A stretch of 64,000 nucleotides of DNA, taken from the NCBI GenBank assembly GCA_963780805.1, contig CAWADP010000009.1, forward strand, positions 1,776,433-1,840,432, read 5' to 3'. The position numbers and the translations under genes are program-made. The first letter of the stretch is position 1. Every line of letters starts with the position of its first letter. The stretch comes from JASHVB01 sp963780805 (GTDB taxonomy: Bacteria; Pseudomonadota; Alphaproteobacteria; Acetobacterales; Acetobacteraceae). The notes beneath the pieces are model-generated. The model saw nothing but the letters and a program-made list of their open reading frames with translations, was not told the DNA's origin and did not search any database. This document shows positions 55,203-63,996 of the stretch, one piece after another.

Positions 55203-55216
55203 GGCCGGATAGCGCA

Positions 55217-56578
55217 ATGCGAACCATCGTCAACAAGACATTCGAAGAACTGGCTCCCGGCGACACCGCGTCGGCCGAGCGCCGGCTGCAGGCCGGCGAC
55301 GTTCGCGCCTGGTCCGCCGCGTTCGGTGAGATGGGCACGCTCGCCGGCCCGGGCGAAAGCCAGGCGGCTGCCGGCATCGTCACCGCCGTCCTGACCGCGC
55401 TGGTCGGTTCAGCCCTGCCAGGGCCCGGCAGTTCGATCCGCGCCACCTCGGTGCAGATCAAGGGCCACCTGCCGATCGACGCCGCAATGACGGCGCGGCT
55501 TGTCGTGCGCGAGAAGCACCCTGATCAAGCGATCGTCGTGCTGGACGGTCAGTGCAGCGATCCGGCAGGCCAGGTCGTTGCGACGGCGATGCTTGAAGTC
55601 CTGGCACCGACGACGCGGCTGCAGATCGAGCTGCCGGAGCATCGGCTCGAAGGGCTGATCGAGCGCTGTCGGACGCTCCCGCCGATGCTGACCGGCGTGG
55701 TGCATCCTTGCGGTGCCGACGCGCTGGCCGGTGCGGTGGTGGCCGCCGAGGCCGGGCTGATCCTGCCCGTGCTTTACGGCCCCGAGACCGAGCTCCGGCG
55801 GATCGCCGATCATGCGGGCCTCGACCTCGGCAAGTGCCGTATCGTGGCCACCGACAGCGCCGAAGACTCTGCGCTGAAGGCCGCCATGGCCGCCGGCGCC
55901 GGCGAGGTCGCGGCGCTGATGAAGGGCAGCCTGCACACCGACGTGCTGTTACACGCGGTCATGCATAAGGAAGCGAAGCTCCGTACCGGACGGCTGATCA
56001 GCCACTGCGTGATGATGTCGGTGCCGACCTATGCGCGCCGCTTCATCATCAGCGACGTCGCCCTGAACATCGCGCCGGACACCGACCAGAAGCGCGACAT
56101 CTGCCAGAACGCGATCGGCTTCGCCCGCGCGCTCGGGATCGAGCAGCCAAAAGTTGCGGTGCTGGCCGCGGTGGAAATGGTGCGCACGAAAATGCCAGCG
56201 ACGCTCGACGGCGCGATCCTGGCGAAGATGGCCGATCGCGGCCAGATCGTCGGCGGCATCGTTGACGGACCGCTCGACCTCGACGCCGCGGTGGATGCCG
56301 AAGCCGCACAAATCAAACACATCGCGTCGCCGGTCGCGGGCCTGGCCGACGTGCTGATCGTGCCGAACATCGAGGCCGGCAATATGGTCTACAAGAATCT
56401 GGCGTTCATGGCCGATGCCCAGGTTGCCGGCCTGGTGGTGGGTGCGCGCGTGCCGATGATCCTGACCAGCCGTGCCGACACCGCCGCCGCGCGCCGCTTC
56501 TCTGCCGCCGCCGCGGTGGCGTACGCCGATGCGCTGGTACGCGATCCCACCATCCTGCTGCCCGAAACCGCGGAGTGA
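55217..56578 (+). CDS. pta: MaoC-like / phosphate acetyl(butyryl)transferase fusion
   Basis: 453 residues from ATG 55217; an in-frame ATG at 55199 overlapping the fabI stop is an alternative. Residues 1-140 are a degenerate hot-dog (MaoC-type) domain (NKTFEELAPGDTASAERRL). Residues about 150-450 are the phosphotransacetylase: VVHPCGADALAGAVVAAEAG, MKGSLHTDVLLHAVMHKEAK, LISHCVMMSVPTY, and IVPNIEAGNMVYKNLAFM. It interconverts acyl-CoA and acyl-phosphate. The MaoC part lacks clear catalytic Asp/His, so may be structural. ackA follows after 6 bp, making an acyl-CoA to acyl-phosphate to acid plus ATP path. Confidence 0.92.
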   Translation: MRTIVNKTFEELAPGDTASAERRLQAGDVRAWSAAFGEMGTLAGPGESQAAAGIVTAVLTALVGSALPGPGSSIRATSVQIKGHLPIDAAMTARLVVREKHPDQAIVVLDGQCSDPAGQVVATAMLEVLAPTTRLQIELPEHRLEGLIERCRTLPPMLTGVVHPCGADALAGAVVAAEAGLILPVLYGPETELRRIADHAGLDLGKCRIVATDSAEDSALKAAMAAGAGEVAALMKGSLHTDVLLHAVMHKEAKLRTGRLISHCVMMSVPTYARRFIISDVALNIAPDTDQKRDICQNAIGFARALGIEQPKVAVLAAVEMVRTKMPATLDGAILAKMADRGQIVGGIVDGPLDLDAAVDAEAAQIKHIASPVAGLADVLIVPNIEAGNMVYKNLAFMADAQVAGLVVGARVPMILTSRADTAAARRFSAAAAVAYADALVRDPTILLPETAE

Positions 56579-56584
56579 CCAGCC

Positions 56585-57763
56585 ATGAGTGACGCCATTC
56601 TCGTGGTCAATGCGGGCTCCACCAGCCTGAAGTTTGCCGCCTACGGTGTTGATGCGGCCGGATCGCTGCCTTTGCTCTGCAGCGGCCGCATCGACAGCAT
56701 GCAGGGCGATCCGCATTTCGTCGTCAAGAACGCCACAGGCAAGCCGCTGGACGCGCACGAATGGGGCGACGGTCATACGATCGACCATAAAACCGCGCTG
56801 CATTTCGTCGTCACTTGGCTGGAAGCCAATCTCGCGGACATGAAGGTGGTGGCGGCCGGGCATCGCGTGGTGCTCGGCGGCACCCGCTTCGAGGCGCCGG
56901 CGCGGATCGAGGGAGACGTGCTGGACTACCTGGAATCTCTGGCGGTGATGGAGCCGTCGCACCAGGCTCTCAACGTGCGCGGCGCCCGCGCGCTCGCCGA
57001 GGCGTTCCCGGACCTGCCACAGGTCGCCTGCTTCGACAGTTCATTCCACCGCACGATGCCGGAGGTGGCGCAGACCTACGCACTGCCGCAGGACGTGCGC
57101 GATGCGGGTGCACGCCATTGGGGCTACCACGGCATCTCCTATGACTACATCAGCCGGCAGGTAGCGAAATTCGCGCCGGGTGCACGGCGGGTGATCGCCG
57201 CGCATCTCGGCGGCGGCGCCAGCATGTGCGCCATGCTGGACGGGCGCAGCGTCGAGACCACGATGGGATTCGCCGGCGTCTCGGGACTGCCCATGGCAAC
57301 GCGCTCGGGCGACGTGCCGCCGGGCGTATTGTTCTATCTGCTGCGCCGCAAGTTGTACGACGACGCGTCGCTGGAAAAGCTGCTGTACGAGCATGCGGGA
57401 TTGCTCGGCCTGTCCGGCAGCAGCGGCGACATGCGGGTGTTGCAGGAGAGCGCAGACCCGCATGCCGTCGCGGCGGTTGAGCATTTCGTATACGCGATGA
57501 CGAAGTACACCGGCGCCTATGCGGCGGTGCTCGGTGGGCTGGACGCCTTCGTATTCACCGCCGGCATCGGCGAGAACTCCGCCCCGATCCGCGCGGCGCT
57601 GTGCCGCAAGCTGGCTTGGCTTGGCGTGACGCTGCACGCGCAGGCGAACGCGTCCGGCGGACCTCTCATTTCCGCCCCGGACAGCCGCGTGTCCGTCTGG
57701 GTCATTCCCACGAACGAGGAACTGATGATCGCGCAACACACGCTGGCGCTCGTTCGCACATAG
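56585..57763 (+). CDS. ackA: Acetate kinase
   Basis: 392 residues, full length. Converts acetyl-phosphate and ADP to acetate and ATP. Motifs: ILVVNAGSTSLKFAAY (N-terminal phosphate site), ACFDSSFHRTMP with the catalytic Asp, HYGYHG-equivalent RHWGYHGISYDYI, AHLGGGASMCAMLDGRSVET and FTAGIGENSAPIRAALC. All catalytic residues appear intact. Begins 6 bp after pta; the pair gives substrate-level phosphorylation, useful when respiration is limited. Confidence 0.95.
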   Translation: MSDAILVVNAGSTSLKFAAYGVDAAGSLPLLCSGRIDSMQGDPHFVVKNATGKPLDAHEWGDGHTIDHKTALHFVVTWLEANLADMKVVAAGHRVVLGGTRFEAPARIEGDVLDYLESLAVMEPSHQALNVRGARALAEAFPDLPQVACFDSSFHRTMPEVAQTYALPQDVRDAGARHWGYHGISYDYISRQVAKFAPGARRVIAAHLGGGASMCAMLDGRSVETTMGFAGVSGLPMATRSGDVPPGVLFYLLRRKLYDDASLEKLLYEHAGLLGLSGSSGDMRVLQESADPHAVAAVEHFVYAMTKYTGAYAAVLGGLDAFVFTAGIGENSAPIRAALCRKLAWLGVTLHAQANASGGPLISAPDSRVSVWVIPTNEELMIAQHTLALVRT

Positions 57764-57841
57764 CCAGAGTCGCGCGAGGACGCAGGTTGCCGTTGCGGCG
57801 AGCAATCCGGGACGATAGCGAAGACAGAAGGAACATCCGTT

Positions 57842-60454
57842 ATGGACACCAACGTCGATCCGCCGAAGGTTTCCGACGCCAGACCGGAATCGAAACCCGG
57901 TGCCAAGGAAGACCTGAAGTCCCTGCCTCTGACGGAGGTGGAAAAGCAATTGGCGTCGTCGCCGGACGGCCTCACCCGGGCCGAGGCGGAAAAGCGGCTG
58001 ACACAATACGGGCCCAACGAAATTGCCGAAAAGCACGCCAACGAGCTGCTGAAGTTTCTCAGTTATTTTTGGGGTCCTATCCCATGGATGATCGAGGCGG
58101 CGGTGGTGCTTTCCGCCGTCGCCCGGCATTGGCCGGACTTCGGCATCATCCTTGTGCTGCTTCTGGCCAACGCCTTCGTCGGGTTCTGGGAAGAACACCA
58201 GGCGGGCAACGCGATCGCCGCGCTAAAGGCGAGGCTTGCCATCAAGGCCAGGGTGAAGCGCGATGGCAAGTGGACCACCCCGGCCGCGCGGGGGCTGGTG
58301 CCGGGCGATGTCATCCGCATCCGCCTGGGCGACATCGTGCCGGCGGATGCGCGCCTGCTGGAGGGCGATCCCGTAGAGGTCGATCAGTCCGCCCTGACCG
58401 GAGAATCGCTGCCCGCGACACGTAAATCCGGCGACGCGATATTTTCCGGTTCGATCATCCGCCAGGGTGAAATCGGTGCTCTGGTCTATGCCACGGGCGC
58501 CGCTACCTATTTCGGCAAGACCGCGCAACTGGTGCAAGAGGCGCACACCGTCAGCCATTTTCAACGGGCGGTGTTGAAGATCGGCGATTACCTGATCATC
58601 CTGGCAGTGCTTCTGGTGGCAACGATCATCGGCGTCGCACTGTTCCGCGGCGACCCGATCCTGACCACGCTGCAGTTCGCCCTGGTGTTGACGGTGGCCG
58701 CGATTCCGGTCGCGATGCCCACCGTGCTTTCGGTGACGATGGCGGTCGGCGCGCGCCTCCTGGCGAAGAAGGAAGCCATCGTAACCCGGCTGTCGGCGAT
58801 CGAAGAACTCGCCGGCGTCGATATATTATGCTCCGACAAGACCGGCACGCTGACACAGAACAAGCTGACGCTGGGCAATCCGTTCAGCGTGAACGGCACC
58901 CAGCCCGACCAGGTCATCCTTAATGCCGCGCTGGCGTCGCGCGCGGATGACAAGGACACGATCGACCTCGCCGTGCTGGGCGGCCTGAAAGGCGAAAAGG
59001 CGCTGAAAGCCTGTCAGGTCGTTCACTTCCAGCCGTTCGACCCGGTGCATAAGCGAACCGAAGCCACCGTGAAAGGCGCGGATGGCAAAGAGTTCCGCGT
59101 GGCCAAGGGAGCGCCACAGGTCATCCTGGAGATGGCAACCAACGCCGCTGAGGTGAAGCAAGCGGTTGATAAGGCGGTCAACGAATTCGCAGCGCGTGGC
59201 TTCCGTTCATTGGGCGTCGCGCGAGCCGACGAAGACGGTCAATGGCGGTTCCTTGGAGTGTTGCCGCTGTTCGATCCACCACGGGAAGATGCGAAGTCCA
59301 CGATTGCGACCGCGCGGCAGATGGGCGTGAACGTCAAGATGGTCACCGGCGATGCGCTGGCCATCGCGCGGGAGACCGCCGGGAAGTTGGGGTTGGGCAG
59401 CAACATCCTCGACGCCAGCGGCTTCGGCAACTCGAAGCATCAAGAGACGACGGAGTTGGCAAAGTCGATCGAGAAGGCCGACGGCTTCGCTCAGGTATTC
59501 CCCGAGCATAAGTTCCATATCGTCGATGTCCTGCAGCGACGCGGCCACATCGTCGGCATGACGGGCGATGGGGTGAACGACGCACCGGCGCTGAAAAAGG
59601 CCGACTGCGGCATCGCCGTGTCGGGCGCGACGGACGCGGCGCGGGCGGCGGCTTCCATCGTGCTGATGACGCCGGGCCTGTCGGTCATTGTCGACGCGAT
59701 CAAGGAAAGCCGCAAGATCTTCCAGCGGATGAACAGCTACGCGATCTATCGTATCGCCGAGACGCTGCGTGTGCTGCTGTTCATGACCCTGTCAATTCTG
59801 ATCTTCAACTTCTATCCATTGACGGCGGTCATGATCGTGATGCTGGCGTTGCTCAACGACGGCGCGATTTTGTCCATTGCTTACGACAACGTCCATTACA
59901 AGGATCAGCCCGAGGCATGGAACATGCGCCTCGTGCTGGGGATTGCCACGGTGCTGGGCGTCGTCGGCCCGATGGCCGCGTTCGGTCTGTTCTACCTTGG
60001 CGACCGGGTTTTTCATCTCGACCATCCACATCTGCAGACACTGATGTACCTGATGCTGTCGGTCGCCGGCCATCTGACCATCTTCCAAACGCGCACGCGC
60101 GGGCCATTCTGGTCCATTCGCCCGGCGCGCGTCCTGCTGCTCGCGGTGCTCGGCACGCAAACGCTGGCAACGCTGATCGCCGTCTACGGCTTGTTCATGA
60201 CGCCGCTCGGCTGGACCTGGGCAGCGTTCGTTTGGGGCTATGCGTTGGCATGGTTCCTTGTCACCGACCAGGTGAAATTGGTTGCCTATCGGATCTTCGA
60301 CCCGTCAGCGCCGCCATTGTTGGTCCGGAACCCGGCCGATCGGAAACAGCTTGTCGCCACCCGGGCCTATGAATTGTACGAGCAGGGAGGTCGCCGCCCA
60401 GGCCACGCGGATCAGGACTGGCTCCAGGCAGAGCAGGAGATTCGGAAGGGCTGA
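57842..60454 (+). CDS. Plasma-membrane-type proton-translocating P-type ATPase
   Basis: 870 residues, type III P-ATPase related to fungal and plant proton pumps. ATG 57842 follows AAGGAAC. Visible: cation-ATPase N-terminus (GLTRAEAEKRLTQYGPNEI), TGES actuator loop (ALTGESLPATRKSG), the phosphorylation motif DILCSDKTGTLTQNKLTLG (Asp at about residue 333), nucleotide-binding domain (PFDPVHKRTEATVKG) and hinge MTGDGVNDAPALKKADCGIAV. About ten membrane helices are present. It would pump protons at the cost of ATP, or run backwards. It is 78 bp after ackA, so ATP from acetate kinase could feed pH or potential maintenance. Confidence 0.94.
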   Translation: MDTNVDPPKVSDARPESKPGAKEDLKSLPLTEVEKQLASSPDGLTRAEAEKRLTQYGPNEIAEKHANELLKFLSYFWGPIPWMIEAAVVLSAVARHWPDFGIILVLLLANAFVGFWEEHQAGNAIAALKARLAIKARVKRDGKWTTPAARGLVPGDVIRIRLGDIVPADARLLEGDPVEVDQSALTGESLPATRKSGDAIFSGSIIRQGEIGALVYATGAATYFGKTAQLVQEAHTVSHFQRAVLKIGDYLIILAVLLVATIIGVALFRGDPILTTLQFALVLTVAAIPVAMPTVLSVTMAVGARLLAKKEAIVTRLSAIEELAGVDILCSDKTGTLTQNKLTLGNPFSVNGTQPDQVILNAALASRADDKDTIDLAVLGGLKGEKALKACQVVHFQPFDPVHKRTEATVKGADGKEFRVAKGAPQVILEMATNAAEVKQAVDKAVNEFAARGFRSLGVARADEDGQWRFLGVLPLFDPPREDAKSTIATARQMGVNVKMVTGDALAIARETAGKLGLGSNILDASGFGNSKHQETTELAKSIEKADGFAQVFPEHKFHIVDVLQRRGHIVGMTGDGVNDAPALKKADCGIAVSGATDAARAAASIVLMTPGLSVIVDAIKESRKIFQRMNSYAIYRIAETLRVLLFMTLSILIFNFYPLTAVMIVMLALLNDGAILSIAYDNVHYKDQPEAWNMRLVLGIATVLGVVGPMAAFGLFYLGDRVFHLDHPHLQTLMYLMLSVAGHLTIFQTRTRGPFWSIRPARVLLLAVLGTQTLATLIAVYGLFMTPLGWTWAAFVWGYALAWFLVTDQVKLVAYRIFDPSAPPLLVRNPADRKQLVATRAYELYEQGGRRPGHADQDWLQAEQEIRKG

Positions 60455-60508
60455 GATGCGACAGGAGACAACGCGACGCGTATGAATGTTACCGCTGAAA
60501 GGATGAGA

Positions 60509-61370
60509 ATGAAGATCAGCTCGAAGGACTTTCGGGTGCGGGAAGGGGACGAGGTCAGCCTGAGGAAATGGCCGACGAATGTAGACCCCGTTTGTATTAT
60601 ACCTCGAAAGAGCACTACCAGGAACTGCTGGCAGAGCATGTCGCACGGCTGAGCTCGCTGCAGCAGCTCCTTTATGCGACCAACCGTCATGCTGTCCTGC
60701 TGATCTTCCAGGCGATGGATGCGGCGGGAAAGGATGGTGCCATCAGGCACGTGATGTCCGGGGTCAATCCGCAAGGTTGCCAAGTCTTCAGCTTCGAGCA
60801 TCCCAGCGCCACCGAGCTGCAACATGATTTTCTTTGGCGCACCACCCGCGACCTGCCGGAGCGTGGCCAGATCGGCATTTTCAACCGGTCGTACTATGAG
60901 GAGGTGCTGATTGCCTGCGTGCATCCCGAAATTCTCCGCAGCGAGGGGATCCCGGACGCGCCGACCGACGGGAAGACACTTTGGCACGACCGGTATCGGT
61001 CAATTCACAGATCTGGAGAGACACCTGCACGGGAATGGTACCCGCATCGTAAGGTTCTATCTGCATCTTCCAAAGGAACAGCAACGCAAACGGTTCTTGG
61101 AACGTATCGACGAGCCGGAGAAGAATTGGAAATTCAGCACGGCAGATATCGAGGAAAGGAAATTCTGGAAGCACTATATGAAGGCGTATGAGGAGTGCCT
61201 GAGCGCCACGAGCACGCGGGACGCGCCGTGGTACGTGGTGCCTGCCGATGACAAAGAGAATGCGCGGCTGATTGTGTCCAGATTGTCCTCGATACGCTCG
61301 AAGCATTAGACATGAGCTATCCGAAGACGACCGAGGAGCGGCGGCGGGAATTGCTTGCCACTCCGGCCTG
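60509..61370 (+). pseudogene. ppk2: Polyphosphate kinase 2 broken by three indels
   Basis: The start is MKISSKDFRVREGDEVSLRK at 60509. Coding then moves to the next frame near 60590 (YTSKEHYQELLAEHVARLSS), continues through the Walker motif FQAMDAAGKDGAIRHVMSG and IGIFNRSYYEEVL, returns to the first frame at 61006 (one extra C; restored reading RYRSITDLERHL), passes the lid region HLPKEQQRKRFLERIDEPEK, and changes once more near 61280 to read QIVLDTLEALDMSYPKTTEE. PPK2 enzymes use polyphosphate to phosphorylate nucleotides. The sequence between breaks is pristine, so lesions are recent or technical. It follows the proton ATPase on the same strand. Confidence 0.9.
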
Positions 61371-61468
61371 CCCTGTTATGGCCGGTGCGGCCGCGGCGAC
61401 GGAGCCAGGCAGGCAGGCGCAATTGCAGATGCCGAACGGCCGGCATCGCTGCCGGCCGTTGCCGTCGG

Positions 61469-61762
61469 TCAGTGAATGCCGATACTGATCCCCGGCAGGC
61501 AGATGCCGACGGCCGGTCCGTAAACCACCGGCGGCGGAGCGTAGTACGGCGCAGCGTGGACCACTGGCGGCGGCGCATAATAGCCACGATTCCAGCCCTC
61601 ATGGCCGCGGTCGTCGTGGCGGTCCCGGTCGCCGCGATGATACTCGTCCGCGCCAGCCGGCGCGGCAAAGGTCCCGACCACGAGAAGCGCGGCAATTGCT
61701 ACCCCTGCCGCAAGCCTCGCCGATACGCGGCGTTCCGGCTTGGCATCAATGTTGCTTGTCAT
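61469..61762 (-). CDS. Exported His/Tyr/Pro-rich peptide (97 aa)
   Basis: ATG 61762 with AGGAG seven bases upstream. A signal peptide (about residues 12-38, RLAAGVAIAALLVVGTFAAP) is followed by a charged His/Asp/Arg stretch (DEYHRGDRDRHDDRGHEGWN) and then tandem YYAPPPVVHAAP / YYAPPPVVYGPA repeats. A periplasmic or surface peptide, possibly metal-binding through its histidines (inference). No relation to a known enzyme. Confidence 0.78.
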   Translation of the reverse strand: MTSNIDAKPERRVSARLAAGVAIAALLVVGTFAAPAGADEYHRGDRDRHDDRGHEGWNRGYYAPPPVVHAAPYYAPPPVVYGPAVGICLPGISIGIH

Positions 61763-61819
61763 GGTGAACTCCTGTGATAGCTACGATCTCATGTCAGTGA
61801 AGGCTTTGTGCCGAACCCG

Positions 61820-62289
61820 TTAGCTATGGGCCGCCCCGCCTTCCCGATGACGATTCTGGAATACCTCGTCGGCGACCTTCTTCTGCGCATCGGGCATCGA
61901 ATTGTAGAGGGTCTCGAACGATGCGGTCAGGCTCTTCAGACCATCGACATGCGCCTGGGCGAATTTCCCATAGGTCTTCAGGTCGTCCACTGCGGTCATG
62001 GCCTCTGCGTTGTTGGCGGTCTTCTCTGCAACCAACTTTTGCATGGCAGCGGCGTTATCCCGCATCGCCTGCGCGACATTGTTCCAGTCCGCCTCCTCGC
62101 CGGCCGTGAGTGCCAACTCTGCGTGCAGACTGCCGATCCGCTGCTCGACGGTCTCCGCCTTGGCTCCGGCCGTTACCCCGGCGGTCTGATCCCGTGGTGT
62201 CGCTGCCTGTGCCAGTTGGATCGGCGCCTTACGGGCACGGTCGGCGAACGCCGCGGTCAGGGGAGTGGCATGAATCGTCGAGCGGCCAT
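61820..62289 (-). pseudogene. LTxxQ-like (Spy/CpxP-type) periplasmic protein with N-terminal frameshift
   Basis: An open frame ending at 61820 encodes a helical protein with EADWNNVAQAMRDNAAAM, KTYGKFAQAHVDGLKSL and SMPDAQKKVADEVF, the pattern of Spy/CpxP-like chaperones. It stays open upstream for 50 more codons without ATG. The only sensible start, ATG 62289 (MAARRFMPLP), is in the neighbouring frame, and one deleted base near 62255 would join it to LTAAFADRARK. A TTG at 62116 could start a 98-residue cytosolic version. I therefore list it as a frameshifted gene. Confidence 0.6.
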
Positions 62290-62922
62290 TGATCTAAAAG
62301 CCCCCGGCTTCGCCGGCGGATATTTACTGCCCGGGCAGACGTTGGGCTAAACAAATCCCCGGCGGCTACGATGTTCCAAAAGGAATTGAAGGTGCGGCAA
62401 TCTCGCATCGAGATTGCTGTTCTACCAGATACCTCCCCGCCTCACCGCATTATCATGAATCCGCGGCGCGACCATCAATCAAGCCTCGCGAAGCAAGTCA
62501 GGATCCCCCACGTAGCCGCCATCAACCGATTTTCGTTCGACACAGTGCATCGCGTGCTGGGCGGGGTGTTCGAGCAGGATGGCAGCGTGCGTGAGCCGTT
62601 GCGCCTGACAAACATGACTATTGGCCCTCTCAGTCCGCGACGGCCGCGAGCCCACACATAAGCCGTCGTGCGGTGCGACAATAACCGGCCACGCAGGCTG
62701 GCGAAGCGACAAATAATCCGCGCGGCGCGGGACATAATAACTGTTGGACTAAACCGCTTCGCGGTAAGTTAGAGGCACGATCTACAGATCCTAGTTTGGC
62801 AGAATTCTAATACGTGGGTGGTGGTCTGGCGATCATGTCCACCCGTTCCTGGCGTGACGACGCAACTGCGTGAGGATGCCACCGCGCCACATGGCGCGGT
62901 TCACCTCACACAGGAGCTACCG
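62290..62922. other. Gene-poor stretch before the recombinase
   Basis: 633 bp with overlapping short frames on both strands, none with a credible start or family. Two small hairpins occur: CCGGC-TTC-GCCGG near 62310 and ACCGC-TTC-GCGGT near 62755. GC content falls toward 62700-62810. The left end of the IS91-type element should lie here, but I cannot define it. Confidence 0.45.
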
Positions 62923-63798
62923 ATGCATCCGCTTCGCCGTCACATGATCGATGAGATGCAAATCCGCAATCTCACCCCGAACACACAGCGCACCTATACT
63001 GAGCAGGTGGCGCGGTTCGCCCGCTACTTCGGCAAATCCCCCGAGCATCTCGGGCCAGCCGAGATCCGGACCTATCTGCTGCACCTCGTCAATGAGAGGC
63101 ATCTTGCCGCCAGTTCCGTCATCGTCGCAGTGGCGGCCCTGCGGTTCCTCTACGCCGTCACACTCAAGCGCCGCTGGGTGATCGAGGACGTCATCCCGGC
63201 AGGCAAGCAAGCCAGGAAGCTACCCGTCGTGATGAGCCCGGAGGAGGTGGCGCGCTTCCTGGCGGCCATCGACAACCTGAAGCACCGCGTCATCCTGACC
63301 ATCTGTTATGCCACCGGCCTGCGCATCTCCGAGGCGGTCCGGCTCACCCCCGATGCCATCGACAGCAAGCGCATGGTGATCCGGGTCGCCCAGGGCAAGG
63401 GCCGCAAAGACCGCTACGTGATGCTACCTCCCAGGCTGCTCGATCTGCTCCGGGAGTATTGGAGGCGAACCCATCCCGGCGTCTGGCTGTTTCCCGGCGA
63501 TCGGCCCGATCAGCCAATCGGCCGCCATACCATCAACCACGCCTGCCGGCAGGTGCGGGTCAAGGGCGGCCTCGCGAAGCCGGTGGCGCCACATGCCTTG
63601 CGCCACGCGTTCGCCGTTCACCTGCTGGAGGCGGGCACCGATCTGCGCACCATCCAGCTGTTGCTCGGCCATCGCAGCCTCAGCACCACGGCACGATACC
63701 TGCTGATCGCGACCAGCAAAGTGTGCGCCACCGCCAGTCCGTTCGAATCGCTGCCGACTGCTGTCGCGCCAACCGCCCCGGACCTCGTACCCGCCTGA
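62923..63798 (+). CDS. Tyrosine recombinase of an IS91-type element
   Basis: 291 residues from ATG 62923 with CAGGAG six bases upstream. N-terminal SAM-like domain (HMIDEMQIRNLTPNTQRTYT) and catalytic domain with the complete R-K-H-R-H/W-Y set: TGLRISEAVRL, QGKGRKDRYVML, HALRHAFAVHLLE, LLGHRSLSTTARYL. The protein is the integrase-like partner commonly encoded just upstream of IS91-family transposases; the transposase frame follows 12 bp later, which fits. Confidence 0.92.
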   Translation: MHPLRRHMIDEMQIRNLTPNTQRTYTEQVARFARYFGKSPEHLGPAEIRTYLLHLVNERHLAASSVIVAVAALRFLYAVTLKRRWVIEDVIPAGKQARKLPVVMSPEEVARFLAAIDNLKHRVILTICYATGLRISEAVRLTPDAIDSKRMVIRVAQGKGRKDRYVMLPPRLLDLLREYWRRTHPGVWLFPGDRPDQPIGRHTINHACRQVRVKGGLAKPVAPHALRHAFAVHLLEAGTDLRTIQLLLGHRSLSTTARYLLIATSKVCATASPFESLPTAVAPTAPDLVPA

Positions 63799-63810
63799 AG
63801 CGCGGGTTTC

Positions 63811-63996
63811 GTGGCCCGCGGCGGGCTGGAAGTGGCGGACGTGTTCCGCCGCTTCGGCCAGGCTTTCCGTGACCAGCACGGCGCGTCGCTGTCGTCTGCG
63901 CGGCGGCGCGCGATGCTGGCGATCGAATGCTGCCGCACCGCAGCCCTCGGCGGTCACGTCGAGCGCTGCGGCGACTGCGGCCATCAACGCGTCTAA
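63811..63996 (+). CDS. IS91-family transposase, N-terminal part
   Basis: From GTG 63811 the frame reads EVADVFRRFGQAFRDQHG and HVERCGDCGHQRV, the zinc-finger N-terminus of IS91 HUH transposases. It should continue with a YNSC-RNRHCPKCQ motif, but TAA TAA follows the valine at 63994. Since the window ends four bases later I cannot tell whether this is a frameshift, a nonsense change or an edge effect. Confidence 0.75.
   Translation: MARGGLEVADVFRRFGQAFRDQHGASLSSARRRAMLAIECCRTAALGGHVERCGDCGHQRV

Noticed and set aside
52055..57841. FNR/FixK boxes (TTGAT-N4-ATCAA) upstream of the fermentation-like genes
   Set aside because: I looked in the gaps before 52055, 54438 and 57842 and found none.
62740..62770. 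attC-like site or integron element
   Set aside because: Only a 5-bp hairpin is present; the conserved R and L box pairs of attC are missing.
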